Source: Homarus americanus (Eukaryota > Arthropoda > Malacostraca > Decapoda > Nephropidae). From it: DNA of 64,000 nucleotides. The notes beneath the pieces were generated by a model that saw only the letters and a list, made by a program, of their open reading frames with translations, was not told the DNA's origin and did not search any database. Positions 1 through 10,907 of the stretch are shown here, piece after piece. Positions within the stretch are counted from its first letter, which is position 1; the number at the start of each line of letters is the position of its first letter. Location of the stretch: the NCBI RefSeq assembly GCF_018991925.1, contig NW_024736071.1, forward strand, positions 7,795,642 through 7,859,641, written 5' to 3'. The position numbers and the translations under genes are program-made.

Positions 1-95
1 TGCTTGTGTCTATTTTTTGTGATATTGGTATCTCTTATAGACTTACACTATTTTTTTGCTTACAGATTATTCTTGGGGATTCTCATGAGGTAAAT

Positions 96-1200
96 ATGTC
101 GTCCCTGAAAAAATATCTGAGTGGCTCACAAAAGAGAAAGTTAAAAGCAGCCAAAGCTGCACAACTGCAATCGGTTCCAAAGCTGACAACATTTTTTAAA
201 CCAAAAGGAGATTCAGAGCCAAGTACCAGTGATAGTAAACTCCCAGGGGATGACACAGTTGATGTTCACATTCATGATTCAGATGACGAAGCGAGGTCAG
301 CTGAGTCACAGTCTCAGAGATTAAGTAAATCAGCACCTACAGCAATGGAAGTACCACCTGTGACTGAAGCTTCATCCAATTCATCTCAGTTGACTTATAA
401 GAACATTCTGTGGAACAAGGTGTCAGTGTTGATTTGTGTGTATCAAGTGATCCAGCTGACTGGCTGACAATTGATGATAAACTGATTGAGAATTTACTAA
501 ACCATCCTTTGATCTAAATAGTGAACAAGGTTACTTCTCAAGATCTGCAAGAAGTGAAAATGTGGGTGGAAAGGAAAGAGTTCGATATGTGCCCAAATCC
601 TTGTTTACACGTCATATGGCAAATGATGAAAAAGTTAAAAGGGAATGGCTTGTGTATTCTCCAAAAACTGGAGATGTATTTTGTGTTCCATGCAAGCTAT
701 TCAGCAAGCAAGTCTCATTGTTTACTAGTGGGTTTAGCGACTGGAAAAACTGCCAGCGTAGAGTTGCTGAACATGAAAGTAGCAAAGAGCATAAAATCTC
801 AGTTACTACTTGGGGTGTGAGGGCAATTACAGCAAGGCGAATTGATTCCACTTTGGCTTTGCAAGTAGAATTGGAGAGAAAATACTGGAAAGGTGTTCTA
901 TTGCGTATAGTTGAAACACTAAAATTTTTAACATCAAGAGGTCTTCCTCTCAGAGGTAGTGATGAAAGAATAGGCTCTAGCAACAATGGGAATTACCTTG
1001 GAGTTCTGGAACTCCTGGCAAAATTTGACCCTTTTCTTGCACAGCATCTGGAGAAGTATGGTGCTGTAGGTAGTGGAAAGACTTCATATCTCTCAAAAAC
1101 GATTTGTGAGGCCAATCTGATGGCTGAAGAAATTCACTCAATTATCATAAGTGAAGTGAAACAAGCCAAATATTATTCAGTTAGTGTAGATTCCACACCG
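96..1200 (+). pseudogene. hAT-type transposase (ZMYM1-like), 5' part
   Basis: This is the N-terminal half of a domesticated-looking hAT transposase of the kind annotated as zinc finger MYM-type protein 1-like. The probable start is ATG at 96 (MSSLKKYLSGSQKRK), preceded by a pyrimidine tract and TTACAG at about 55-65 that resembles a 3' splice site. A lysine-rich, acidic, disordered N-terminus is followed by a TTF-type zinc finger (CVPCKLFSKQ with distal HESSKEH, about 685-790) and the start of the DUF4371-like catalytic region, ending VDSTP at 1200. The frame shifts near 420-560 and a TAA lies at about 516, so the gene is broken. The coding sequence stops exactly where a composite LTR insertion begins and resumes in the same frame at 4566. 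Family assignment is from recognised motifs; activity is very unlikely. Confidence 0.75.
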
Positions 1201-1208
1201 TATAAGGG

Positions 1209-1691
1209 TGTAGGGGTATCGAGATATTAATGTGGTCTAGCACTCAGGATGGAAGGAAACTCTAATGTGGTTTTCTTGTATAATATATAAGTTATATGAT
1301 AGACAGTCTGGTGCTGGAGGTGCAGAATGAGAGTTGGTTGGTGAGGAAGCTCAGAAGGACAGCTGGTGGGTCGCCATGCTCGCTGGCGGGAGCGAGGGCC
1401 GCCAGGCAGGCGAGGAGAAGCGAGGGGCTGCCAGGCAGCGGCGGAGGAGGAGGTGTTGCTTGTTCAAGAAGAATGGTCAGAATGAATCTCAATGGAGAGA
1501 CAGAGCTTATATACACCCAGCAGCAGCCGCCAGTCCTCTATGAGTCATGTTGGGAAAACCCGAGAAGTAGCCGGTGACTAGTTCCGTTGCTAAGATACGG
1601 CGGGCATTGGAATGCGATACGCTTGGTTGCTAGGGAAGACGGTAGCAGGTGGTGTGCAGCTACGCAGTTTGTAGAGGAGACGTCCACTACA
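1209..1691 (-). repeat. 3' LTR of the miniature element
   Basis: This is the left copy of the 483-bp terminal repeat. A minus-strand TATATAA box lies at about 1507-1513. It has a GC-rich segment at about 1370-1460 and a CCACTACA terminus, seen as TGTAGTGG on the minus strand. Confidence 0.8.
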
Positions 1692-2260
1692 ATACTCCCC
1701 CTCCCCTCCAGGCGGTGTAGGAGACTTGTTGTTTGTAGAGTTGCTTAGCACATGTGAGGAAGACCGGGCGGTGCATGCCTCATGTGAGACAACGGCGATG
1801 GCGTGATGAGCCGATCGCTGAAATACAACTGTCTAGATACACACTATCTGTGCGAGAAGGGAGAAAAAGGGTGTGTGGAGGCGATGGATGTTGTGCTTCC
1901 CTCACGACAGGTACAGGGTCGTCAGATGCGCCTGCTGGGGTGTGTGTGGGCCTGGATCAGGAGCAGGGGCTGGGTCAGCAGAAGCGGATTAGGGCTCGTG
2001 ACAGCAGCTGGGTCCACGACAGTAGCAGGGTGCAGGACATTAGCAGGGAGTACCTGAGGGAGAAAAGAGGGTGTGTGGGGGTCCGGATTCAGGAACAGAG
2101 GCCGCGTCAGGGGTTATTGCTGGGCCGGGGTCGGCGTCTGAGGCAAGACGGGTGTGCTGGGGTCGTCAGAATGTGGTGCGTGGGGCAGGAAGAGGAGCCG
2201 GTGTCTGCTTGAAGACTGGGAGCGCGATCAGTGTCTCCTCCATCCTGTGTGAGTGCTAAT

Positions 2261-2275
2261 CTCCGGGAGTCACCA
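2261..2275 (-). other. Candidate tRNA primer-binding site
   Basis: The minus strand reads TGGTGACTCCCGGAG one base after the 5' LTR. The leading TGG pairs with the CCA tail of a tRNA. I cannot name the tRNA from sequence alone. Confidence 0.5.
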
Positions 2276-2276
2276 T

Positions 2277-2759
2277 TGTAGGGGTATCGAGATATTAATG
2301 TGGTCTAGCACTCAGGATGGAAGGAAACTCTAATGTGGTTTTCTTGTATAATATATAAGTTATATGATAGACAGTCTGGTGCTGGAGGTGCAGAATGAGA
2401 GTTGGTTGGTGAGGAAGCTCAGAAGGACAGCTGGTGGGTCGCCATGCTCGCTGGCGGGAGCGAGGGCCGCCAGGCAGGCGAGGAGAAGCGAGGAGCTGCC
2501 AGGCAGCGGCGGAGGAGGAGGTGTTGCTTGTTGAAGAAGAATGGTCAGAATGAATCTCAATGGAGAGACAGAGCTTATATACACCCAGCAGCAGCCGCCA
2601 GTCCTCTATGAGTCATGTTGGGAAAACCCGAGAAGTAGCCGGTGACTAGTTCCGTTGCTAAGATACGGCGGGCATTGGAATGCGATACGCTTGGTTGCTA
2701 GGGAAGACGGTAGCAGGTGGTGTGCAGCTACGCAGTTTGTAGAGGAGACGTCCACTACA
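2277..2759 (-). repeat. 5' LTR of the miniature element
   Basis: This is the right copy of the 483-bp terminal repeat, with a minus-strand TATATAA at about 2575-2581. It is near-identical to 1209-1691, implying a young insertion. The primer-binding site lies directly beyond its minus-strand end. Confidence 0.8.
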
Positions 2760-3435
2760 AGGGCCTGTGCCTCTTATAACCATTTTTACTTTAATACTTA
2801 CAACCATTGGTAGCGTGACGAGAGGAGGCTCATGGGTATATGTAATTATAGTATCAAGTAATAGGGAAGAAATAACGGTAGATACTGTAGGTAAATAAGA
2901 GACACAATATACAAATACAATATTTATTTAGACATTAAAATGGAGGTAGGAGAAAGTTATATGTACCCACAGACGAAACCTGGTACTATGCCTTCAGGCT
3001 CAAAATACTCACACTACTACTGGGTGGACATACACAATAACACACAACTCTTACAGTAACTTAGCACCATTAAAACCAGGGGCAACTGCCACTACAACAC
3101 TCAGTCGTCAGGAGTGATACTCAAGCAACCGCCATGGGGTCCCGCCACCATGGGGGTACTTTCCAACGAACTCTGAAGATCCCAGTGGAATAACACCACC
3201 ACACAAATAGCCCTACTGATGGGGGCTGGTAGTTGTTTGTGGCTTGGTGATCCGGGGTCACCTCGCGGGCCGAGCATTAGGGTCAGACTGGCCAGCTATG
3301 GGGCCCATAGGTAATACTGGAGCTTCTGACGGTCGGGCCTCACGTAGATAACTGATCCTACTGGACCGCAGACATCTCTCCAGACTAGTGGATGCAACAT
3401 CCACACTACAGACACGGCCTAGGCTGCGTTAGGGA

Positions 3436-3468
3436 CCTGTGTGGGTGAGGGGACGAGCACTTACTAAC
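3436..3468 (-). repeat. Copy-specific repeat V2 of LTR-V copy X
   Basis: This 33-bp sequence is repeated without mismatch at 4144-4176. On the minus strand it is pyrimidine-rich and ends in CACACAG, like a 3' splice site. Confidence 0.75.
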
Positions 3469-3469
3469 C

Positions 3470-3975
3470 GGTTCGACTAATTACCTAAATATAGCCGCAA
3501 TGAAGTCAAATAATGGTCCTACATGAATAAATCGGACTGTCAACCACTTCTCGACTAGTATTTGGTGTCACAAAGTCACAAAAAATTGGAAAACTTAATC
3601 TAAATTGAGTTAATAGATCGCGTGCTTGTACCGAGGGAGCGAATAATTACCCAAATGAACCCAAATGTAGTCGCAATGAAGTCAAATGATGGTCCTACAA
3701 GCGTAAATCGGGCTGTGAATCACTTCTCGATTATTATTTGGTGTCAAAAAGTCACAAAAAATTGGTAAACTTAATTTAATCTGAGTTGTGTTGTGTTAGG
3801 TTAGGTTAGGTTAGGTACATGCACTCGATCTATTAACTCAGATTAAATTACGTTTTCCAATTTTTTTTACTTTGTGACACCAAATACTAGTCTAGAAGTG
3901 ATTGGCAGTCCGATTTATTCATGTAGGACCATTATTTGACTTCATTGCGGCTACATTTGGGTAATTAGTCGGACC
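3470..3975. mobile_element. Foldback/MITE element with TTAGG apex
   Basis: This is a long inverted repeat. The left arm is about 3470-3637 and the right arm about 3816-3975; the ends read GGTTCGACTAATTACC and, from the other side, GGTCCGACTAATTACC. A second, partial copy of the left arm (about 3645-3785) lies in the middle. A TTAGG array (3796-3815) sits just before the right arm, at the fold apex. There is no coding capacity. It is inserted between the two direct repeats of LTR-V copy X. I could not find a clear target duplication. Confidence 0.7.
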
Positions 3976-4143
3976 CCTTACTAAATGTGACAAGGACATC
4001 ACGTTTCAGGGGACGTTAAAGACGTAAACATTACTTCACTCAAAGCATATCAACTACATTACTGTAACACTTGCACACTCAACTATTAATTGGGTCAAAT
4101 CACTTAAAGAATGGCGACTTACAACACGGAGTGGAATGACCTA

Positions 4144-4176
4144 CCTGTGTGGGTGAGGGGACGAGCACTTACTAAC
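4144..4176 (-). repeat. Copy-specific repeat V1 of LTR-V copy X
   Basis: This is the exact partner of 3436-3468. On the minus strand it is followed directly by GTAGGT, a splice-donor-like sequence. Confidence 0.75.
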
Positions 4177-4565
4177 GGTTGAAATGCCCGCCGCACCCTC
4201 ACTCAAACTAGGTCAGGGATTCCACCTACTACTATTTCGATGAATTACTTTACTGTACACTCTGACGTTTGAACTAAGACTACGAACTCAATTTCATTCC
4301 CTACCATTATCTTCACAATCAATGCTCTGACTGAGCTATCAAAGGGTTGGATGACAACAGGTCCTAACATACAGAGTCTTGCTACACAACCCGCGGAGTA
4401 GATTCAAAGTTCCCTTCAGACAAAGACGGCATCTCGATGACGTCATCAAGGAAACAGAGAAACCGGAGGACGTTTCCACTGGGGAACTCAGAAGGTTTTG
4501 TGGACGTTTAAGCGTAATATGAATCCTTAGGGTTTTCAGGTTAGCCGTCATTACGATCATGACAA

Positions 4566-5575
4566 CCGGATGTTAGTCATACTGACCAACTTACATTCAT
4601 AGTTCGTTATGTCAAACCTGATGACAAACCTGTTGAGCGATTTCTAAAGTTCATAGACATACATGATCATGGTGCAGAGAGCATAGCCTCAACTGTTGTA
4701 CAGTTAATTAAAGATGTTGGTCTTGATTTGAGTGACATGAGAGGGCAGAGTTATGACAATGCTGCCAATATGTCAGGCATTTACACTGGTCTCCAAGCCA
4801 GAATAAAGGCTATGAATCCCCTGGCATATTTTGTCCCTTGTGCAGGTCACTCCTTGAACCTTGTAGGAACATCAGCTGCCAGCAGTTGCCTTGGGTCTGT
4901 TTCATATTCCAGATTTTTGCAAGCCTTATACAACTTCTTCTCAGCCGCCACATATAGATGGGATCACTTGAAAGCTGCACTACCTGCTGAAGGGATTGTA
5001 GTGAAATCCCTTTCAGAAACTCGCTGGAGTGCGAGGGCTGATGCTGTCAAAGCAGTATTTTTACATTACCTTGAGATAAAGTCAGCACTGGAGAACATAT
5101 GTTCTGACAGTAGACAAACTGTGGCTACAAAGCTTGAAGGTGAAGGCCTCATAAGACAAATGGAAGCATTTGAAACAACACTTCTTACTGTAATATGGTA
5201 TAAAATCTTAACAAGGTTTAATGCAACCAGCTTATCACTTCAAAAAGTTGAGACCGACTTTCTGTCAATTGTGAAACTGTATGAGAGTTTGATCTCCTTC
5301 GTCTCAGAAATGAGACAGGGTCACTTTGATGAAATAGAAGATCAGGCTAGGGCTTTTGCTGAGCCTGTCTACACAGAGTCAACAAAAAGAACAAAAAAGA
5401 TAAAACATTTCTTTAATGAATCAGTTGGCACTGAAACTCAACTTGATCCACGTGAGAAGTTCAAGGTGGACAATTTCTACACCATATTAGATTGCCTTAG
5501 GAATGAATTAGAGCACAGAGTGAATGCCTACTCAGAAATAAAGAAGCTGTTTAGCTTCTTAACGGAGTATGACAG
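4566..5575 (+). pseudogene. hAT-type transposase (ZMYM1-like), 3' part
   Basis: This continues the gene broken at 1200, and the frame is conserved across the insertion. It encodes the central catalytic part of a DUF4371/hAT transposase: DVSHTDQLTFIVRYV at about 4569-4613, MRGQSYDNAANMSG at about 4737, the helical AGHSLNLVG segment at about 4845, and SETRWSARADAVKAV at about 5015-5060. The reading frame is open from 4575 to the junction at about 5576, where a 158-bp repeat begins and gives an artificial end (LPDWGH). The C-terminal hAT dimerisation domain is therefore missing. Adding the two halves gives a protein close to the usual family length minus its tail. It is a pseudogene. Confidence 0.8.
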
Positions 5576-5733
5576 TATACTGCCAGACTGGGGTCACTAA
5601 TTCTAAGGGGGAATACTTAACTCTAATCTTAATTTTTAAGGGTCGCTGCCACCAGACAGTATGTAACTCGTTAGGTAGCGTGCAGAGTGGACTAGGCATT
5701 GGGTTAGGTTTTTCATTGACCAGATCGATAAGG
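5576..5733. repeat. 158-bp dispersed repeat, copy 1
   Basis: It starts TATACTGCCAGACTGGGG and ends GATCGATAAGG. A second copy with a 12-bp extra segment lies at 40005-40174. In both places it abuts an interrupted transposon gene (hAT here, gypsy integrase there). It contains GGGTTAGGTT near its end. It has no terminal inverted repeats that I can see and no coding capacity. Confidence 0.75.
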
Positions 5734-6626
5734 GGAAAGAAGGGTGAAACCACAACATGTCTTAGTTCTTTCAAATGTTCCTTCTACTTACTTCAGTTCA
5801 TTTTTGGTACTACCTAACCTCAGTTCTTTTTGGTAGCATGTCGATGGTCTAGGCACATGGGTAGTGTAATTCCGATATCAGGGTCACTTGGACGGAAATA
5901 AAGGTAACTCCTGTGGGAGAAATGAATACTCCTAAAATACTCAAAGAACAAGTTTATTAATATAAAATCAAAGGGGAAAATAGATGTTATTAACATATAA
6001 CTACCAGGCTCAACTCCTGGGCTTATTGCAGACTCCGTATTTCTTATTTACTTGTTTCCCTATTTTCCTATTTACTCAACAGCAATTACTCAGATATTAC
6101 ACTCTTACCGTGCACACAATAACTGGTGTCACCTTTCATTACATCGCAGGACCAGTTCCTTGTCCTTACTCACAATACCTAATTACATGGCAACTCCTTG
6201 CAGATTACTTTACTTCTCCCACCTTACTAGGTATTTCTCATTACATCCAGTTATAAGACCAACTGGCATATGATGCTTCACAGACTGTTGGTAGTGTATA
6301 GGAGATGCACTCACAACACGCTAATACTGATACACACACCGACATGGGTCCACCACCCAACATGGGGTAATTATTAACAAACACATACAACCACACCGTG
6401 AAACATAACTCCAAAGCCTGTCCCAGGGTATAGCACTGGCGCCTCTAACAACTGCTGTTGTGGTCGGTTACACTCCGACACGAGGCGGGTCTGGGGTCCT
6501 CCGCCCATGAGGTAGAGTGGGGCCAATTAATCATGCCGAATCAGCGCCATCACTCCTATATTGACCACTGCTGGGTATCCACCGACTCCGAGCGACCGGT
6601 GGGTTTCAATTAAGCCCACCGTCGAT

Positions 6627-6658
6627 CTGAGAACGAAGGTGAAAGGTGATACGGGAGG
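6627..6658 (-). repeat. Copy-specific repeat V2 of LTR-V copy A
   Basis: This 32-bp sequence is identical to 6845-6876. On the minus strand it is a pyrimidine-rich tract ending in TTCTCAG. Confidence 0.8.
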
Positions 6659-6844
6659 TTTTTGGGGAAGCATGGTGGGTCACAAACAAATCTTCTTGTC
6701 TGGGAACGACAAACATAATTAAGTTATATTACTTCTTACAATGGGTGAATGACAATTCAACTGTTGAAGCATGAACACTGATGAACACTGATATTCACTA
6801 CAATAGACTGAATCAAACTGAATAGTTATAAACACAGAACATAC

Positions 6845-6876
6845 CTGAGAACGAAGGTGAAAGGTGATACGGGAGG
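6845..6876 (-). repeat. Copy-specific repeat V1 of LTR-V copy A
   Basis: This is the partner of 6627-6658. On the minus strand it lies about 25 bp downstream of the TATA box and is followed by GTATGT. Confidence 0.8.
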
Positions 6877-7245
6877 ATTAGTCCTCCGGCCTCGCACTGG
6901 TTTATATACCCCTGAATTGCCAGCGATCGCTACTCACGCAATGACAGAAATTACAAACAATCTAACTGTTACTCATTCAAGGATGACCCTCAGTTGACAA
7001 AGGTCTGGCGAATTACTAAAGTTGATTTACATAACTAATTCAAGATTGAGTTTGCTAGGAGGAAGTGGAATAAACGCATATTGACAACTGTGTTTGAAGG
7101 AGGGACTTACTGGGAGTGATCCTGAGGGTAAAACGAATGGGAAAAACACGTCTCTCCTGAGATTCTACAAGCGCTGTGGATTTGAATGTTATGTAACGTA
7201 ATATGAATTAATTGGGTTTTTAGGAATGACAATGATGTGCGCAGT

Positions 7246-7937
7246 ACAACAGTATGAAATATGATGATCTCAAAACCCAACTGGAATTGGCTGTCAGTAC
7301 CTATTCCAGTAACCTGGAAGCATCTGGCAAGGTCCACTGCTACTGCAACAGTCTGAACCTCACCAGTCACAGATTTACTCTGCCTCCCACCTGGAATACC
7401 TTGTAACACATGTCTCCATGCGTGACGAACCGTTGCTACAGACAGCTGATCCCATGCATCCACCAAGAAGTCCACAGCTTTCTTGACGTTGAATTTTCTC
7501 CAAAATTGTTTCACAAGTACTTCTTGCTCTGCCAACTGTTGTTCCTCGTCGTCTTCGCTCTTGCTATCGGTGTCATCCAGGTTACGCAACTCATCCTTGG
7601 TGTTGGTGTAGTCGTTCAGGAGCTTAAATTTCTTTGTAGAGAATGCAGCTTTCACATTACAGATCAATTCTTGGTCCATGGGCTGTATTAATGGGAGGAA
7701 AGAAGACCACTTTTACGTTGGGGTGACGATCTAACAGTAGGGGCGAGTGTCCTGGTGTGTTGTCAAGCAGCAACAAAATCTTGAATGGAACATTCTGTTG
7801 CTCACAGAATTTCTTCACGTCAGGAACGAAACAGTCATCAAACCAGGAGAGGGACAGAGTAGAGAACATCCACGCCTTACGTGCGGTCAGCCAGTGGACA
7901 TTTAATTCACATATTACCACAAGGTCTGCAGTTCTAC
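7246..7937 (-). pseudogene. Tigger (pogo/mariner) transposase fragment
   Basis: This encodes part of a DDE transposase of the Tigger/jerky group, which cuts and pastes DNA in the nucleus. Reading on the minus strand from 7937: HWLTARKAWMFSTLSLSWFD, then the second catalytic Asp in LLLLDNTPGHS (about 7765), then the third in the MDQELICNVKAAF segment (7679 downward), then an acidic linker (about 7500-7600). A short deletion near 7690 shifts the frame, so the two parts are in different frames. The first catalytic Asp region is cut off by the solo LTR at 7938-8493. The C-terminus runs into LTR-V copy A at about 7245. It is a relic. Confidence 0.8.
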
Positions 7938-8493
7938 TGTGGGGTTTCGAGATATTTGGTTCACACTCAGGATGGGATGGAGAAAGGAAACTCATAATGT
8001 GCACTCTGAATACATATTGTATTGGATGTACAGTGCAGCTTGGTGCTGGGAAGTGGCAGCGTGGTTACAAGCGTGATGTAGAGAGAGCTGGTTGGTGAGG
8101 GTGCTCAGAGGAGGACCAGCTTGTGGGTCGCCATGGTCGTCGGCGGGAGTGAGGGCCGCCAGGCAGGGGTGGAGGAGGAGGAGGTGCTGCTTGCTGGTGG
8201 CTGTGGGTAGTAAGAGTGGTCACCACGAGGTGTGGGTCGCCATGGTCGCCGGCTGGAGCGAGGGCCACCAGGCAGGAGTGGAGGAGGAGGTGTTGCTTGA
8301 AGACTGGCTGTAGGTAGAAAGGGTAGGTCACCACGAGGTGAGATCTTATATAGCGGAGGTAGGCGTGGCTTAATAGTTGACCTCCGTTATGTAAGGCGGC
8401 GCTGATTGACTAAGACCACGAGGCATACACTGGGGAATTCGCGGGGTTGGCTACTCAGCGACAAAAGCGTTTGTAGGGGAGGAATCCACTACA
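7938..8493 (-). mobile_element. Solo LTR of the miniature-element family
   Basis: On the plus strand it starts TGTGGGGTTTCGAG and ends CCACTACA. It is flanked by CTAC at 7934-7937 and 8494-8497. The termini, the GC-rich body and the minus-strand TATATAAG at about 8345-8352 match the LTRs at 1209-1691 and 2277-2759. It contains two diverged units of a roughly 100-bp internal repeat (8120-8190 and 8225-8300). It is inserted in the Tigger transposase gene. Confidence 0.8.
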
Positions 8494-8654
8494 CTACCAC
8501 AAATTTATAAGAGTAAACCACTATTCCAAAATTCTTCACAGTTATTATGGACACTCGCCAACACATGGAAAAAAAAGAAGGCAAGCATCAACTCTTGAAC
8601 TGAGATCACATGCCCAGTGCCACACTCCCCTCTACCCCTATCATGACAATGCTT
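8494..8654. other. Unassigned segment, possibly Tigger remnant
   Basis: This lies between the solo LTR and LTR-V copy B. By position it should continue the Tigger element, but I could not recognise conserved transposase residues in it. Confidence 0.3.
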
Positions 8655-8918
8655 TTATCAACAAACACATACAACCACACTATGGACCATAACTCCAAGG
8701 CATGTCCCAGGGTATAACACTGGTGCCTGTACTAACTGATGACTGCTGTTGTGGTCGGCTACACTCCTACACGAGACGGGCCTGGGGCCCTCGGCCCACG
8801 AGGTGGCCCTGCCGTCTAAATCATGTTGAATCACCAACATCAATGCATATATTGATCCCTGCGGAGTACCCACCGGCTCAGCAGCCGATGGGGTGTTCAG
8901 ATAAGCCCACCCTGGAAT

Positions 8919-8949
8919 CTGGGGACAAACGGGAGAGCGTCATGGGAGG
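8919..8949 (-). repeat. Copy-specific repeat V2 of LTR-V copy B
   Basis: This 31-bp sequence pairs with 9133-9163 with two mismatches. On the minus strand it ends TGTCCCCAG. Confidence 0.75.
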
Positions 8950-9132
8950 GACTGGGAAGCATGATGCCAACACAAACAAATCCTTCGTCTCGCAATGTCA
9001 GATGACATTTACTTTATATTACTTCTCACACTGGGTGAATGACAATTCCGCTGTTAAAGCATGAACACTGATAATTCACTACAATTGACTGAATCAAACT
9101 GAATGGCTAGGGAACACATCTACAGTACATAC

Positions 9133-9163
9133 CTGGGGACAAACGGGAGAGCGTCACAGGAGG
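9133..9163 (-). repeat. Copy-specific repeat V1 of LTR-V copy B
   Basis: This is the partner of 8919-8949. On the minus strand CCCCAG is followed by GTATGTACTG, a good splice-donor sequence. Confidence 0.75.
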
Positions 9164-9533
9164 ACGTCTCTCCTTTCTGCCTTGGTATATATACCCCTGA
9201 GTTGCCAGCGATCGCTACTCACGCAATGACAGAAATTACATACAACCCAACTGCTACACATTCAAAGATGACCCTCAGTTGACAAAGGTTTGGCGAATTA
9301 ATTGAGTTGATTCACATAAGCTAATCCAAGATTGAGCTGGCCAGCAGAAGTGGAAAAAACGTATTGACAACTGTGTTCGAAGGCGGGACTTACTGGGAGG
9401 GATCATGAGTATAAACGTCGAATGGGAAAAACACGCTTCTTCTAGGGATGGCTAACCCACTCATGTTTTGCGTTCGTGGAGTATAATAAGAATCAGTAGT
9501 TAAAACAGACCAGCAGTCATCGTGACCATGACA

Positions 9534-10532
9534 AAGCTCCCCCTTCCCCAAGATTCTTATTATGCGGTAACGTTCGCTAAACATGTACAGTAGTTACACA
9601 GATTCTTTAAATAACTGTTACCTTTCGTCACGATTTCACACTACATACACTCGTAACAACACATCAGGACTATTACAGGCATCTGGCACAAAAGGCATAC
9701 AAAACAAGAACACATGGATACATGGGATAAACGGTAGTTAAAAAAAACACAATCTATTATCATTGACAACATTGCATAGGGAAACAAATTACAGGTAAAT
9801 AAACATGAATAGGAATAATGTAATGTTAAAGAAAAACATAAAAATGGGGTTACATACATAACATAAAAAAATGTCACACAATACACATTCTGGAGATATC
9901 GCCTCTTATATCAAAAAAATTTCACTCTAAGGAGATTGATCAAATGCTTACTCAACACCACTGAGATTTAACTTCGACTTCTCAAGCTAGGACGTAGATG
10001 AACAGACTCCATTCAGTCGAAGGAGTGAACTGAATGACTTTAAACGAAAGAGTCATTGTTCTACTCGCGAGAGCCAGCAACCTTCGAGGGATCCAAGACA
10101 AGCGGCGATAATCCCCAGAATACGATGCAAAACGAAACGGTCCTTATGGGAGCACAACCAAACCAAAACACTGTCTGTACTTGTGGCATTTGCCATTTAG
10201 CGATATCAGCGCCATCGTCAATGCCTGACTCCACCTAAAAGTCACGAACACTGCTCCTATACACAACAACAACAAGCCTAGCTAGGAATTGACCTACAAA
10301 ACTTGAGAACTCACAACTGGTATCTTTACTCAACTGGTAGCAGATACCCATCAGATGATTGCATAACAGCCAATCCATCTTCCAATCTCTGTCTTTATTG
10401 CCAATTGACAATCCCTCTCTGGAAAAAAAAAAATAAATAAATCACAAACACCTACATACTCACAAACATTCCCATTCACCACATTCCACACTTACATGGG
10501 TAAACAACATACTCACTTTCCACAACTTACTG
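9534..10532. other. No gene recognised
   Basis: This is AT-rich sequence with short unconserved frames. The hydrophobic minus-strand frame at 9641-9886 is low-complexity and resembles nothing I know. The stretch 10040-10240 may belong to the gag gene that follows, but I see no diagnostic motif. Confidence 0.5.
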
Positions 10533-10837
10533 ATGCAAGGCAAGAACACATTCTCTGCTGGTGTATTGTGTCGCACGTCTGGCCAGGCAGTGGTGGGATC
10601 AGCCGCGGAGGCAGCGGCGGTTGGTGATGACGTCACCAGTGAGTCTGAGGTAGCTGGCGCTCAACCTGGTCACCCCAGTCGCGCGCACTGTGGTAACTGC
10701 GGCATGTCACATGCCTCTGGTAAAAGTAACTGCCCTGCAAGTGGGGCCACATGTCGCAATTGCTAACACCATATACACAGTTGGTAAAGGTAGAGGAATT
10801 ATGTTCTCCCAATTACTGTGGCATACTGGTTTAGAAG

Positions 10838-10907
<70 letters not shown>

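Larger units (their letters stand above)
1209..2759 (-). mobile_element. Miniature LTR retrotransposon (TRIM-like)
   Basis: Two 483-bp direct repeats (1209-1691 and 2277-2759) differ at only a few bases and enclose 585 bp. The element is flanked by AGGG at 1205-1208 and 2760-2763. On the minus strand the LTR runs TGTAGTGG to CCCCTACA. A purine-rich tract (complement of 1696-1709) lies next to the 3' LTR, and TGGTGACTCCCGGAG (complement of 2261-2275) lies one base from the 5' LTR, as a polypurine tract and tRNA primer site should. No gag or pol is present, and the interior reading frames match nothing I know. It therefore looks non-autonomous and recent. A related solo LTR lies at 7938-8493. 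Confidence 0.8.
1201..4564 (-). mobile_element. LTR-V copy X (composite insertion in hAT gene)
   Basis: This block interrupts the hAT reading frame and is flanked by ACCG on both sides (1197-1200 and 4565-4568), a 4-bp target duplication. Without the LTR element at 1209-2763 and the foldback at 3470-3975, about 1.3 kb of host element remains. Read on the minus strand it begins TGTCATGATCG and ends with CCCTTATA, matching the start (TGTCATGG) and end (CCCTCACA) of the complete copy at 17434-18926. It carries its own 33-bp direct repeat at 3436-3468 and 4144-4176. It is best read as an old solo LTR. No coding region is visible in it. Confidence 0.65.
5734..7245 (-). mobile_element. LTR-V copy A
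   Basis: This minus-strand copy is homologous to the complete LTR at 17434-18926, for example through the shared segments around 5830-5900 and 6950-7090. It has a 32-bp direct repeat at 6627-6658 and 6845-6876 without mismatch, a minus-strand TATATAAA at about 6901-6908 and GTATGT immediately after the upstream repeat. Its 5' end lies near 7245, where Tigger sequence begins. The left boundary is uncertain. No gene is present; short frames at 5984-6273 are not conserved. Confidence 0.6.
8655..9533 (-). mobile_element. LTR-V copy B (3' truncated)
   Basis: On the minus strand the 5' end is TGTCATGGTCACG at 9533, matching the complete copy at 17434. Its direct repeat is 8919-8949 and 9133-9163, with 29 of 31 positions identical. 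A TATA-like TATATACC is at about 9186-9195 (minus strand GGTATATATACC), and GTATGT follows the upstream repeat. The portion corresponding to the last few hundred bases of the complete copy is missing. Confidence 0.65.

Noticed and set aside
1292..1516. Proline-rich 74-codon minus-strand frame repeated in both LTRs of the miniature element and partly in the solo LTR
   Set aside because: It has no ATG start, overlaps the TATA box, and its conservation is explained by the LTRs being copies of each other.
1754..2212. 152-codon frame inside the miniature LTR element
   Set aside because: No recognisable domain, arginine/glycine-rich from GC composition, and no second copy with which to judge conservation.
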